Shown in pieces: positions 1 through 5,856 of a DNA stretch of 5,856 nucleotides. Under the pieces are notes generated by a model. The model had not been told where the DNA came from and did no database searches. It saw only the letters and a list, made by a program, of their open reading frames with translations. The translations under genes and the position numbers were made by a program. Source of the stretch: Nocardiopsaceae bacterium (GTDB lineage Bacteria > Actinomycetota > Actinomycetes > Streptosporangiales > Streptosporangiaceae); contig JAIRTY010000285.1 of assembly GCA_031254715.1 (NCBI GenBank), forward strand, positions 1 through 5,856, written 5' to 3'. Position 1 is the first letter of the stretch, and every line of letters starts with the position of its first letter.

Positions 1-83
1 CCGCGGCGATCAGCCCCGGACTGCGCCAGGCCTGCCGCCAGCTGCTGGCAACCGGCGAAGCAGCCGCCCGCCCGGCCGCGTGA
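1..83 (+). CDS. 3' end of an unidentified gene (partial)
   Basis: An open frame enters from the left edge (codons in phase from base 3) and ends at TGA 81-83. The 26 visible residues begin AAISPGLRQACRQLLATG and end in an Ala/Arg/Pro-rich tail. Codon choice is strongly GC-ending, as expected of real actinomycete coding sequence. No family can be named from so short a tail. The stop overlaps a possible GTG start (80-82) of the methyltransferase frame, and better starts for that gene lie 27-33 bases downstream, so the two genes are probably co-transcribed. Confidence 0.5.
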   Translation, partial: AAISPGLRQACRQLLATGEAAARPAA

Positions 84-109
84 ACAGCGCCCGCCCCCGG
101 ATCGAGAGG

Positions 110-748
110 ATGAACGTGAAGCAGCACACCACCCATGGCCGCCCCGGCACCGAGGGCGCCAGGCTCGACCATGTCGGGCTGAACGAGGCCATCACCGGTG
201 CCGCGTTCGGCGGGCGGCGCCGCCGGGTGTATGCCCGCATCGCCGCTCTCAGCGGCGCCAGGCCCGCAGACCGCGTGCTGGACATCGGCTGCGGCGGCGG
301 CTACCTCACCCGGCTGCTGGCCGCCGCCGTCGGCCCGGCCGGCCAGGTAACCGGGGTCGACCCGGCGGCCGGCGCAGTCCGCCACGCCCAGCGCCGCGCC
401 CCGGCCAACTGCAGTTACCTGGTCGGCGTGGCGCAGGACCTGGACCTGCCCGACCGCTCGTTCGACGTGGTGACCAGCACGCTGGCCACCCACCACATCC
501 CCGAAGCGGAGCTCGCGGCCGCGTTCAGCGAGATGTTCCGGGTACTGCGCCCCGGCGGCACCCTGCTGGCCGCCGACTTCCGCCCGCCCGCCCGCCGGCA
601 CACCCCCCACGCCCTCGCCACCCGCAACCGCCACGGCAGCGCCATCCCGCTCGAAGACCTGGCAGCCGCAACCCGATTCCGCCTCGACGCCCACGGTGAA
701 CTGCCACTCCTGCGCTACATCCGCGCTACCCGCCCACCCGCCACCTGA
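110..748 (+). CDS. Class I SAM-dependent methyltransferase
   Basis: Predicted cytoplasmic Rossmann-fold methyltransferase that transfers a methyl group from S-adenosylmethionine; the acceptor is unknown. Numbered from the outermost start (GTG at 80), the glycine-rich SAM motif I is VLDIGCGGGYLTR at residues 66-78, followed by GVDP (92-95), whose Asp94 is the usual ribose-binding acid. RSFDVVTSTLATHHI (about 127-141) corresponds to motif II and post-II, and FRVLRPGGTLLAADF is the motif III strand. This is the UbiE/Methyltransf_11 layout, and about 212 residues is normal for a stand-alone enzyme of this type. The start is uncertain. GTG 80 overlaps the upstream stop by 4 bases but lacks a Shine-Dalgarno sequence. 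ATG 110 abuts GAGAGG (104-109). GTG 116 has that GAGAGG at an ideal 6-base spacing. I give ATG 110 as a compromise. The family is secure; the substrate is not. Confidence 0.9.
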   Translation: MNVKQHTTHGRPGTEGARLDHVGLNEAITGAAFGGRRRRVYARIAALSGARPADRVLDIGCGGGYLTRLLAAAVGPAGQVTGVDPAAGAVRHAQRRAPANCSYLVGVAQDLDLPDRSFDVVTSTLATHHIPEAELAAAFSEMFRVLRPGGTLLAADFRPPARRHTPHALATRNRHGSAIPLEDLAAATRFRLDAHGELPLLRYIRATRPPAT

Positions 749-803
749 CCACCAGCCACCACCACACCATCCCGCCCTGTTAAGAGCCCCGGGTGCGGGC
801 CGG

Positions 804-962
804 TCACGTGTCCCGCCGGTTGATCACAGCGAACCCGGCCAGCAGCGCCGCCGCCGCATAAAGGCAGAACACCCCGAAACCGGTCCAGGGGGCGAGGCTG
901 GCTGCTTCCCGGCGGGCCGCGACGAAGATCTGGCTGCCCGACTGCATCGGGATGTAAGGCCC
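804..962 (-). pseudogene. ABC-2 type transporter permease, C-terminal remnant
   Basis: Read on the minus strand, an open frame ends at TGA (804-806). Its last 52 residues include GPYIPMQSGSQIF, then LAPWTGFGVFCLYAAAALL and a tail ending AVINRRDT. This is the usual C-terminus of actinomycete ABC-2 export permeases: a periplasmic loop, a Leu-Ser/Ala-Pro-Trp-x-Gly-Phe motif opening the last transmembrane helix, and a short Arg-Arg-Asp cytoplasmic end. A full permease has roughly 250 residues with six membrane helices; only the last helix remains. Family resemblance stops near base 962, where the opposite strand becomes a TetR gene. The ATG at 947 has no evident ribosome binding site and would give only 47 residues. 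I infer a nonfunctional fragment of a former exporter. Confidence 0.75.
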
Positions 963-967
963 GACGG

Positions 968-1444
968 ATCGGCCGAGCGACGCTCTACAAGTACTTCCCC
1001 GACGTCGAGTCGATCCTGCGCGCCTGGCACGAACGTCAGATCGACCAGCACCTGAAGGACCTGCTCCAGGTCCGCGACCACACCACCGGTGCCGCCGAAC
1101 GCCTGGAGGCGGTGTTGACCGCTTACGCCAAAGCGATCTCCCACCGCCGCGCGCACGACGACGGCCTCGCCGACATGCTCCACCGCGGCGAGCACGCCGC
1201 CGCGACCCACCAACGGCTCCGTGAATTCCTGCGCGACCTGATCACCAACGCCGCAGCGGCCAGGGCCGTGCGCCAGGACATCCCCGCCGACGAACTCACC
1301 CTCTACTGCCTCCACGCCCTGGCCGCCGCCGCCAGCCTGCAGGACCCGGCAGCGGTCGAACGCCTCACCCAGACCACCCTCACCGGCCTCCGGCAGAGCC
1401 CCGCCGAACCCCAGAGGCGTACGAGCGAGAACGCAGCTTCCTGA
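968..1444 (+). pseudogene. TetR/AcrR-family regulator, N-terminally truncated
   Basis: The frame reads IGRATLYKYFPDVESILRAW from base 968 and continues for 158 residues to TGA 1442-1444. RATLYKYFPD is the diagnostic end of the TetR helix-turn-helix (recognition helix and helix 4). The remainder is a helical ligand-binding/dimerisation domain typical of the family, ending at an Arg/Ser/Ala-rich tail. An intact TetR protein would have about 40-50 more residues in front, forming helices 1-2 and the start of the recognition helix. Upstream the frame is open but unlike TetR, and its bases belong to the permease remnant. No in-frame ATG or GTG lies near 968. The first in-frame GTG is at 1112, well inside the ligand domain and without DNA-binding residues. 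Hence a pseudogene. It probably once controlled the adjacent exporter. Confidence 0.8.
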
Positions 1445-1463
1445 ACGATGAACGCCGGGCCGC

Positions 1464-1482
1464 GCCGCTGCTAGTCAGCGGC
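1464..1482. terminator. Hairpin between convergent genes (possible bidirectional terminator)
   Basis: A perfect 7-bp inverted repeat GCCGCTG (1464-1470) / CAGCGGC (1476-1482) has a 5-base loop, CTAGT. It sits 20 bases after the TetR remnant stop and overlaps the TAG stop of the convergent DUF302 gene (1471-1473). There is no T-tract on either side, which is common for actinomycete terminators but leaves the call tentative. Confidence 0.4.
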
Positions 1483-1866
1483 CGGGAGTGAGCGGAGCGC
1501 CGCCCGCAGTCTGCTCGAAGCTTCGTCCGCCACAGCTTTGAGGGAGGGCTCGCCGGCGACGGTCACCATCACCTGCGGGTCGAGCGCTTCCACGACTGTC
1601 TGGGCGCCGTCGGTACGGATGACGACGTTGCAGGGCAGCAGCAGCCCGATTGAGTTATCAGCGGCCAGCGCGCGGTGGGCCAGGGGCGGATTGCACGCCC
1701 CCAGGATGAGGTATTCCTCCATCTCCTGGCCCAGCCTCTCGCGCAGTGTGGCCTGGACGTCGATCTCGGTCAGCACCCCGAAGCCTTGCTCCTTGAGGGC
1801 CTCGCGTACCCGTGTAGCCGCCTCGGCGAAAGGGAGTGCAGTGCGCACTGTGATGCCGTAGTCCAT
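1471..1866 (-). CDS. DUF302 domain protein
   Basis: A 131-residue cytoplasmic protein that spans essentially one DUF302 domain. Family hallmarks in order are GFGVLTEIDVQATLRERLG (28-46), YLILGACNPPLAHRAL (52-67) and IGLLLPCNVVIR (73-84), then a C-terminal alpha-beta segment. Cys58 and Cys79 lie in the two conserved blocks and are candidate thiol or metal-binding positions, though no biochemical role is established for the family. There is no signal peptide or membrane segment. ATG (1864-1866) is chosen because AGGAGG (complement of 1872-1877) stands 5 bases ahead. The gene lies 10 bases after a CsoR-family regulator remnant, and I recall DUF302/CsoR-like pairs as common in actinomycetes, which suggests a metal or sulfur-stress setting. 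With the regulator broken, expression may now be constitutive or lost. Confidence 0.9.
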   Translation of the reverse strand: MDYGITVRTALPFAEAATRVREALKEQGFGVLTEIDVQATLRERLGQEMEEYLILGACNPPLAHRALAADNSIGLLLPCNVVIRTDGAQTVVEALDPQVMVTVAGEPSLKAVADEASSRLRAALRSLPAAD

Positions 1867-1871
1867 CTGCG

Positions 1872-1876
1872 CCTCC

Positions 1877-1879
<3 letters not shown>
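1872..1879 (-). promoter_or_regulatory. Shine-Dalgarno of DUF302 overlapping the csoR-like stop
   Basis: The complement reads TGAGGAGG. The TGA stop of the CsoR-like frame (1877-1879) is also the first part of the AGGAGG ribosome binding site for the DUF302 ATG at 1866. This tight stop/SD overlap indicates an operon with translational coupling in the ancestral arrangement. Confidence 0.75.
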
Positions 1880-2464
<585 letters not shown>

Positions 2465-2696
2465 TTAGCGATCCACCGGAACAGGTATCGGGCATCAGGC
2501 CCGCTGGGCCGGGAGTTAGTGCGTTCGCACCGAACTGCCGCTGGGTGGCCGATTCCATCATCTGGCGACCTGGCCTGCAGCTGTTTACGTCGTTTTCCCC
2601 GTGAAATCTGCTTGCGGGCACCCCTCGGATGAGCGGCGCCGCCCGCAAACGCGCCGAGGTCGTACTGATCTCGCTCCGGATCCTGTGCCAGCGCGA

Positions 2697-2713
2697 GTCG
2701 GCGGAACGCCGAC
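2697..2713. promoter_or_regulatory. Perfect 7-bp inverted repeat upstream of the amidohydrolase
   Basis: GTCGGCG (2697-2703), loop GAA, CGCCGAC (2707-2713). The stem is perfect and GC-rich and centred about 108 bases before ATG 2813. It could be an operator, an mRNA 5' leader hairpin, or a factor-independent terminator lacking a T-tract that insulates the amidohydrolase from upstream transcription. The sequence does not decide among these. Confidence 0.35.
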
Positions 2714-2797
2714 CGGGCTGTGTCCAGTCCACCGCCACGGAAGCGGCATGTCGTTCTGCACTCAATTGCAGCAGTCGTTTGCATGTCACTCAGCAAA

Positions 2798-2803
2798 GGG
2801 AGG
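2798..2803 (+). promoter_or_regulatory. Shine-Dalgarno for amidohydrolase start 1 (ATG 2813)
   Basis: GGGAGG ends 9 bases before ATG 2813. It is embedded in the 11-base block GGGAGGACGCC (2798-2808), which recurs at 2870-2880 ahead of a second in-frame ATG. Confidence 0.65.
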
Positions 2804-2812
2804 ACGCCACGT

Positions 2813-4666
2813 ATGTCTGACTCCGAACCCAACCAGGAGATCGGCAGGGAGGCTCCGAGCACCCTGGGCGGGAGGACGCCGATGGACGATCAGCAGTCTC
2901 AGGACGTTTCCGGCAAAGCTGGATTAAGCCGACGGAGCCTGATCACCAGGAGCGCCCTTGTTGCCGGGGCCGGCCTCGGCGCCGGCGTCGCCGGGCTTCC
3001 CGCCGCCAAAGCTCAGGCCGCGGCACCTGGGACGTCGGCTCCGCCGGCAATCGTGACAAAGAATGACGCACCCGATGTCGTGATCCTCAACGGAAAGATC
3101 TCGACGGTCGATGCGAGCAACTCGACCGTCGAGGCACTCGCGATCCGCGACGGCGAGATCATCGCCACGGGCGGAAGCGGACCGGTCAAGGCACTCGCTC
3201 AACACGGCACCCTCGTCATCGATCTTCACGGCCGCCGGGTATTGCCGGGCCTGATCGATGGGCACCTGCATGGCCTGCGGAACGGTCATCACTGTTTCAC
3301 GCGATCCGTCCGGCTCGATAACGTCCTCTCTCGCGCACAAGCACTTGAGCTCTACAGCGCAAAGGGGCCAGCACTAGCGAAAAACACCTGGATCTTCACG
3401 ACCGGCGGCTGGACGGTGAACCAGCTCGATAAACCGGGAATGTTCACGATTTCGGAACTCCGCGAGGCCCTGCCGGACAATCCCGTCTTCATTAGCGGCT
3501 CCGGTGCCTCGGGCGTACAAGTAAACAGCCGGGCACTACAGGTGCTCGGCCTGGGCGCCGGATCCCCCGGAGTCGAGGTGGACTCCTCGGGTAACCCGAC
3601 GGGGCGGCTGACCGGGCCCGCGATCACCGCAGCAGGCGCGGCGGTGCTCGCCCAGCTGAACGAGCTCTCCATCGACCAGCAGGCCGACTGCCTCGCCGAC
3701 TTCATCCGGTCGGCGAACTCGCTAGGCCTCACAGCCTGGAACGACCCCGAGGGCAACGAGCTGCCCTTCGACACCGGCGGGAGCTGCACAGAGTTCGCAA
3801 CGGGCCTGCACGACCACCAGCCGGTCATCCAGCTCAACCGGCAGGGCAGGCTGAACGCGCGTGTCACCTATCACCTGATGAACAACTTCAGCGGGCTGTC
3901 CCAGCTCCTGCAAGATCAGCGGCACGCGATCGGGTTCATGGGCGACGACATGCTGCGCTACCTCGGCATAGGCGAAGAAGTCTTCTGCCCGGGTGACCAG
4001 CCCCCGCCCGACCCCGCACAGTACCAAGCGATCGCGAACTTCATCGCCGCCAACCGCATGAGCTTCGAAAACCACGCCAGCTCCGACGCCACCCAGGTCG
4101 CCATACTGAATGCCTGGGAGAAAGCCAACGACGTCCAACCGCTCGAGAACCTGCACTGGACGATTGCGCACCCGGGTAACGACGGGGTGAGCCCCACCGA
4201 TCAGACCCTTGCCCGGGTGAAGGCCCTCGGCGTCGGCATGACGCCCGGCGCGAGCGGCGCCCTGGGCACAGGCCACTATCCGCGCTTCCGCAGCATGTAC
4301 GACAGCGGGATCCGCCTCTCACTGGGCAGCGACGCTATGAACGTCGCCCCCTACCCGCCGTTCGTAGACCTCTGGTATGTCGTCAGCGGTAACACGCTCG
4401 ACCCAGCCGTGCCGGGCATCTCGCCCGACCAGCGACTGACGCGCGAGCAAGCCCTGCGCGCGAAGACCGTCAACGGCGCGTGGAACCTCGATCAGGAAGG
4501 GCGCCTCGGCACGCTCGAGGTCGGCAAACACGCAGACCTGATCGTACTCAGCGACGACTACTTCACCATCCCGGCCGACGATATCCGCACCATCACATCC
4601 CTTCTCACGATCGTGGCCGGCAAGATCGCCCACGCGAGCGGCGAGTACAAAGGACTCGACGAATAG
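2813..4666 (+). CDS. Tat-exported metal-dependent amidohydrolase (YtcJ-like, Amidohydrolase_3)
   Basis: Predicted secreted or wall-associated hydrolase of 617 residues acting on C-N bonds; substrate unknown. The N-terminus carries a twin-arginine signal: LSRRSLITR (38-46), hydrophobic core SALVAGAGLGAGVAGL (47-62), and an AQA cleavage site (67-69) before A70. The mature part opens with the amidohydrolase beta-sandwich (DVVILNGKISTVD, 88-100; VLPGLIDGHLHG, 143-154). Likely metal ligands are H151 and H153 of the HxH motif, H421 (FENHASSD), H453 (WTIAHPGN) and D507 (LGSDAMN). The C-terminal EQALRAKTVNGAW and GRLGTLEVGKHADLIVL (563-579) are standard for the superfamily. The usual mid-domain GDGxLGS-like motif is replaced by a GIGEEVF-type segment (385-391). 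ATG 2813 has GGGAGG 9 bases ahead. ATG 2882 (residue 24) has an equally good GGGAGG 6 bases ahead and would give a more ordinary Tat leader, so either may be used. The outer GTG at 2720 has no ribosome binding site. L38 is a TTA codon (2924-2926), the only one found in this gene. The gene stands alone in its orientation. Family secure, substrate not. Confidence 0.93.
   Translation: MSDSEPNQEIGREAPSTLGGRTPMDDQQSQDVSGKAGLSRRSLITRSALVAGAGLGAGVAGLPAAKAQAAAPGTSAPPAIVTKNDAPDVVILNGKISTVDASNSTVEALAIRDGEIIATGGSGPVKALAQHGTLVIDLHGRRVLPGLIDGHLHGLRNGHHCFTRSVRLDNVLSRAQALELYSAKGPALAKNTWIFTTGGWTVNQLDKPGMFTISELREALPDNPVFISGSGASGVQVNSRALQVLGLGAGSPGVEVDSSGNPTGRLTGPAITAAGAAVLAQLNELSIDQQADCLADFIRSANSLGLTAWNDPEGNELPFDTGGSCTEFATGLHDHQPVIQLNRQGRLNARVTYHLMNNFSGLSQLLQDQRHAIGFMGDDMLRYLGIGEEVFCPGDQPPPDPAQYQAIANFIAANRMSFENHASSDATQVAILNAWEKANDVQPLENLHWTIAHPGNDGVSPTDQTLARVKALGVGMTPGASGALGTGHYPRFRSMYDSGIRLSLGSDAMNVAPYPPFVDLWYVVSGNTLDPAVPGISPDQRLTREQALRAKTVNGAWNLDQEGRLGTLEVGKHADLIVLSDDYFTIPADDIRTITSLLTIVAGKIAHASGEYKGLDE
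2870..2875 (+). promoter_or_regulatory. Shine-Dalgarno for alternative amidohydrolase start (ATG 2882)
   Basis: A second copy of GGGAGGACGCC (2870-2880) places GGGAGG 6 bases ahead of ATG 2882, in frame with the main gene. This start yields a protein of 594 residues with the Tat motif at residues 15-19, a more usual n-region length. Confidence 0.5.
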
Positions 4667-4686
4667 AGCACCCAACCAGAGCAAGA

Positions 4687-4713
4687 GCGCGCGACGTACC
4701 CGAGGTCGTGCGC
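4687..4713. terminator. Terminator-like hairpin between convergent genes
   Basis: GCGCGCGAC (4687-4695) pairs with GTCGTGCGC (4705-4713): nine pairs including one G-U wobble on the plus-strand RNA, and a 9-base loop. It lies 20 bases after the amidohydrolase stop and 32 bases before the end of the convergent nucleotidyltransferase gene, the expected place for a shared terminator. There is no U-tract. Confidence 0.5.
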
Positions 4714-4745
4714 CGACGCCCACTCCAAGAGCGGTGTATTACGTG

Positions 4746-5537
4746 CTACTGACCGTCGACATCGCCTGTCCAGAGCCCGATCAGGCGGCTGAAGCGCTCG
4801 ACGATTACAGCGACGATCCCGTCGCCGGCGAGTGCACGCACGGCTTCCTCGCGTGAGGGGTGCCGCTCTCCCGTGACCCAGGAGTTCAGCCGGCCCAGCG
4901 CGGCGGCGAGGCCGGGCTCGATTTCACTCCAGCGCTGGGCAGCACGGGAACGGTCAGTCGTCCAGGTGTCGTCGTGCACGCTGACCAGCCCGGCAACGGC
5001 CACGAGCGTCTTGCGAGCGACCCGGGTCCCCAGCAGGTCCGCAGCCACCATCTCGGACTCCAGCTGCTGCCGCCACCGCCGGAGATGCTGGCCGAGGTCG
5101 CCGTTGAAACCCCGGGCAGCCCGGATGTCCGCGGGGAATGCCGGCAACGCGGCGGAGGGATCTGGGCCCGTGAGGTGGACGCAGTAATGGCGCAGGAAAA
5201 CCCGGAATCCGTAGGCAGCGTCGGTGCCGCCGGTCAAGTCCGAAGCCATGGCCGCGGCGACTTCCACGCCCCGGCATCGATCGGCATACCGCGCGGAGAG
5301 GCGTTCCCCGAGGACGACCGGGTCCGCCAGGCCGATCGACAGCAGGTCGACATCCGATGACCCGCGACGTGCGGTGCCATTAGCGACCGAGCCGTAGACA
5401 TACAGCGATGCCCCGGACCCGCCAGCAAAGGCGACCGCATCAGCCAGGACGGGCTCGAAGGCCGCCGGTACCTGGTCACGGTGTGCTCCCGTCCGGATCG
5501 TCCCGTCAGCCGCCACACCCTCGCCGGGATCAGCCAT
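4746..5537 (-). CDS. Nucleotidyltransferase-fold protein (possible aminoglycoside adenylyltransferase-like)
   Basis: A 263-residue cytoplasmic protein of the DNA polymerase beta-like nucleotidyltransferase fold, which transfers NMP from an NTP to a small molecule, protein or RNA; the acceptor is unknown. The signature is LYVYGSVANGTARRGSSDVD (45-64): Gly49-Ser50 of the GS motif and the metal-binding pair Asp62/Asp64. Glu92 in GVEVAA is a candidate for the third catalytic carboxylate. Residues from about 140 to 260 are predicted helical. RKTLVAVAGLVSVHDDTW and RSRAAQRWSEIEPGL resemble the helical C-terminal domain of AadA-type (DUF4111) enzymes in pattern, which is only a suggestion of that activity. 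ATG 5537 is the only start before an in-frame TGA 24 bases upstream. Its ribosome binding site is weak (GATGGG adjacent), so expression may be low or leaderless. No HEPN-domain partner gene of a MNT/HEPN toxin-antitoxin pair is visible beside it. The gene is convergent with the amidohydrolase and divergent from a MerR remnant. Confidence 0.85.
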   Translation of the reverse strand: MADPGEGVAADGTIRTGAHRDQVPAAFEPVLADAVAFAGGSGASLYVYGSVANGTARRGSSDVDLLSIGLADPVVLGERLSARYADRCRGVEVAAAMASDLTGGTDAAYGFRVFLRHYCVHLTGPDPSAALPAFPADIRAARGFNGDLGQHLRRWRQQLESEMVAADLLGTRVARKTLVAVAGLVSVHDDTWTTDRSRAAQRWSEIEPGLAAALGRLNSWVTGERHPSREEAVRALAGDGIVAVIVERFSRLIGLWTGDVDGQ

Positions 5538-5589
5538 CCCATCGACCCATTGCTTTGTTCATCTCTGCCGGCAGCCTGTCCGTCCCTGA

Positions 5590-5823
5590 CCCTCTCCGGC
5601 GGGCCGGTACGCGACCGCCCTGCACACCGGACACTACGACGGGCTCATCGCCGCGGTCGGCAACCTGCTGCAATGGGCAGACACGCAAGGCCTTGAATGG
5701 GACAAATCCACCGCAGACGACGGTGAGCACTGGGGCTGCAGGCTAGAGACCTACCTCACCGATCCCAGCAAGCAACCCGACCCCGCCCAGTGGCAGGCAC
5801 AACTGGCCTTCCGGCTCAAGTAG
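5590..5823 (+). pseudogene. MerR-family regulator, C-terminal GyrI-like effector domain remnant
   Basis: From CCC 5590 to TAG 5821-5823 the frame encodes 77 residues. They start SPAGRYATALHTGHYDGLI, continue LLQWADTQGLEWD, then DGEHWGCRLETYLTDP, and end QWQAQLAFRLK. The G-RYA-x-x-x-HTGHYD strand and helix, the E-x-YLTDP strand and the final W-x-x-QLAFRL are the usual C-terminus of actinomycete MerR regulators with a GyrI-like (AraC effector-binding) domain that binds small hydrophobic ligands. A full regulator would have about 270 residues with an N-terminal winged helix. Here the frame is closed by TGA 5587-5589 directly upstream, there is no start codon, and the other frames to the left show no MerR sequence. 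The first two thirds of the gene are therefore gone. A recent break is plausible because the remaining part has no internal stop. Confidence 0.75.
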
Positions 5824-5856
5824 TCACGCCTGCTGCTAGCGCCGTGCCGATCCGTG

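Noticed and set aside
786..800. GCCC...GGGC inverted repeat after the methyltransferase as a terminator
   Set aside because: Only a 4-bp stem with a 7-base loop and no T-tract; expected by chance at this GC content.
696..1315. Large open frames 696-1055 (+) and 824-1315 (-) across the permease/TetR junction
   Set aside because: They are out of phase with the clear permease and TetR homology and show no motif of their own.
2720..2812. Extension of the amidohydrolase to GTG 2720 (31 extra residues)
   Set aside because: No ribosome binding site precedes 2720, the extra residues put an unlikely sequence before the Tat leader, and ATG 2813 has a good GGGAGG.
3722..4723. Minus-strand open frames within the amidohydrolase
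   Set aside because: They are mirror frames of a strongly supported coding sequence and carry no recognisable motif.

Overview
The window looks like chromosomal DNA from a high-GC actinomycete (Streptomyces/Streptosporangiales-like). Codons end mostly in G or C, GTG is a plausible start, the Shine-Dalgarno sequences are strong GGAGG types, and the families present (TetR, CsoR-like/DUF302 pair, MerR with an effector-binding tail, Tat-exported amidohydrolase) are typical of that group. The genus cannot be fixed from the sequence.

Layout, left to right. Bases 1-83 are the 3' end of an unidentified gene, coupled or nearly coupled to a class I SAM-dependent methyltransferase (110-748, +). Next come two head-to-head gene remnants: the C-terminal 52 residues of an ABC-2 type permease (804-962, -) and a TetR regulator lacking most of its DNA-binding domain (968-1444, +). 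A DUF302 gene (1471-1866, -) follows. Immediately upstream of it is the 3' half of a CsoR-family regulator (1877-2026, -), whose stop codon lies inside the DUF302 ribosome binding site. Bases 2027-2812 hold no intact gene. They contain one unrecognised broken plus-strand frame with a CxxC motif (2113-2297) and about 500 bases of apparently noncoding DNA with a strong hairpin at 2697-2713. The largest gene (2813-4666, +) encodes a twin-arginine-exported metal-dependent amidohydrolase of the YtcJ-like (Amidohydrolase_3) group. A convergent nucleotidyltransferase gene (4746-5537, -) follows, separated from it by a terminator-like hairpin. The window ends with the 3' remnant of a MerR-type regulator (GyrI-like domain, 5590-5823, +).

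Intact genes that could work today are the methyltransferase, DUF302, the amidohydrolase and the nucleotidyltransferase. They do not form an obvious pathway. The most notable pattern is decay. Four recognisable genes (ABC permease, TetR, CsoR-like, MerR) keep only their 3' parts, and all three regulators have lost the DNA-binding end. The permease/TetR pair fits a single deletion through a divergent tetR-ABC transporter locus. I see no mobile element, CRISPR array, RNA gene or convincing new multigene system. The amidohydrolase has features worth checking: a TTA codon just before its twin arginines, two well-formed start sites sharing an 11-bp repeat, and a divergent active-site region.
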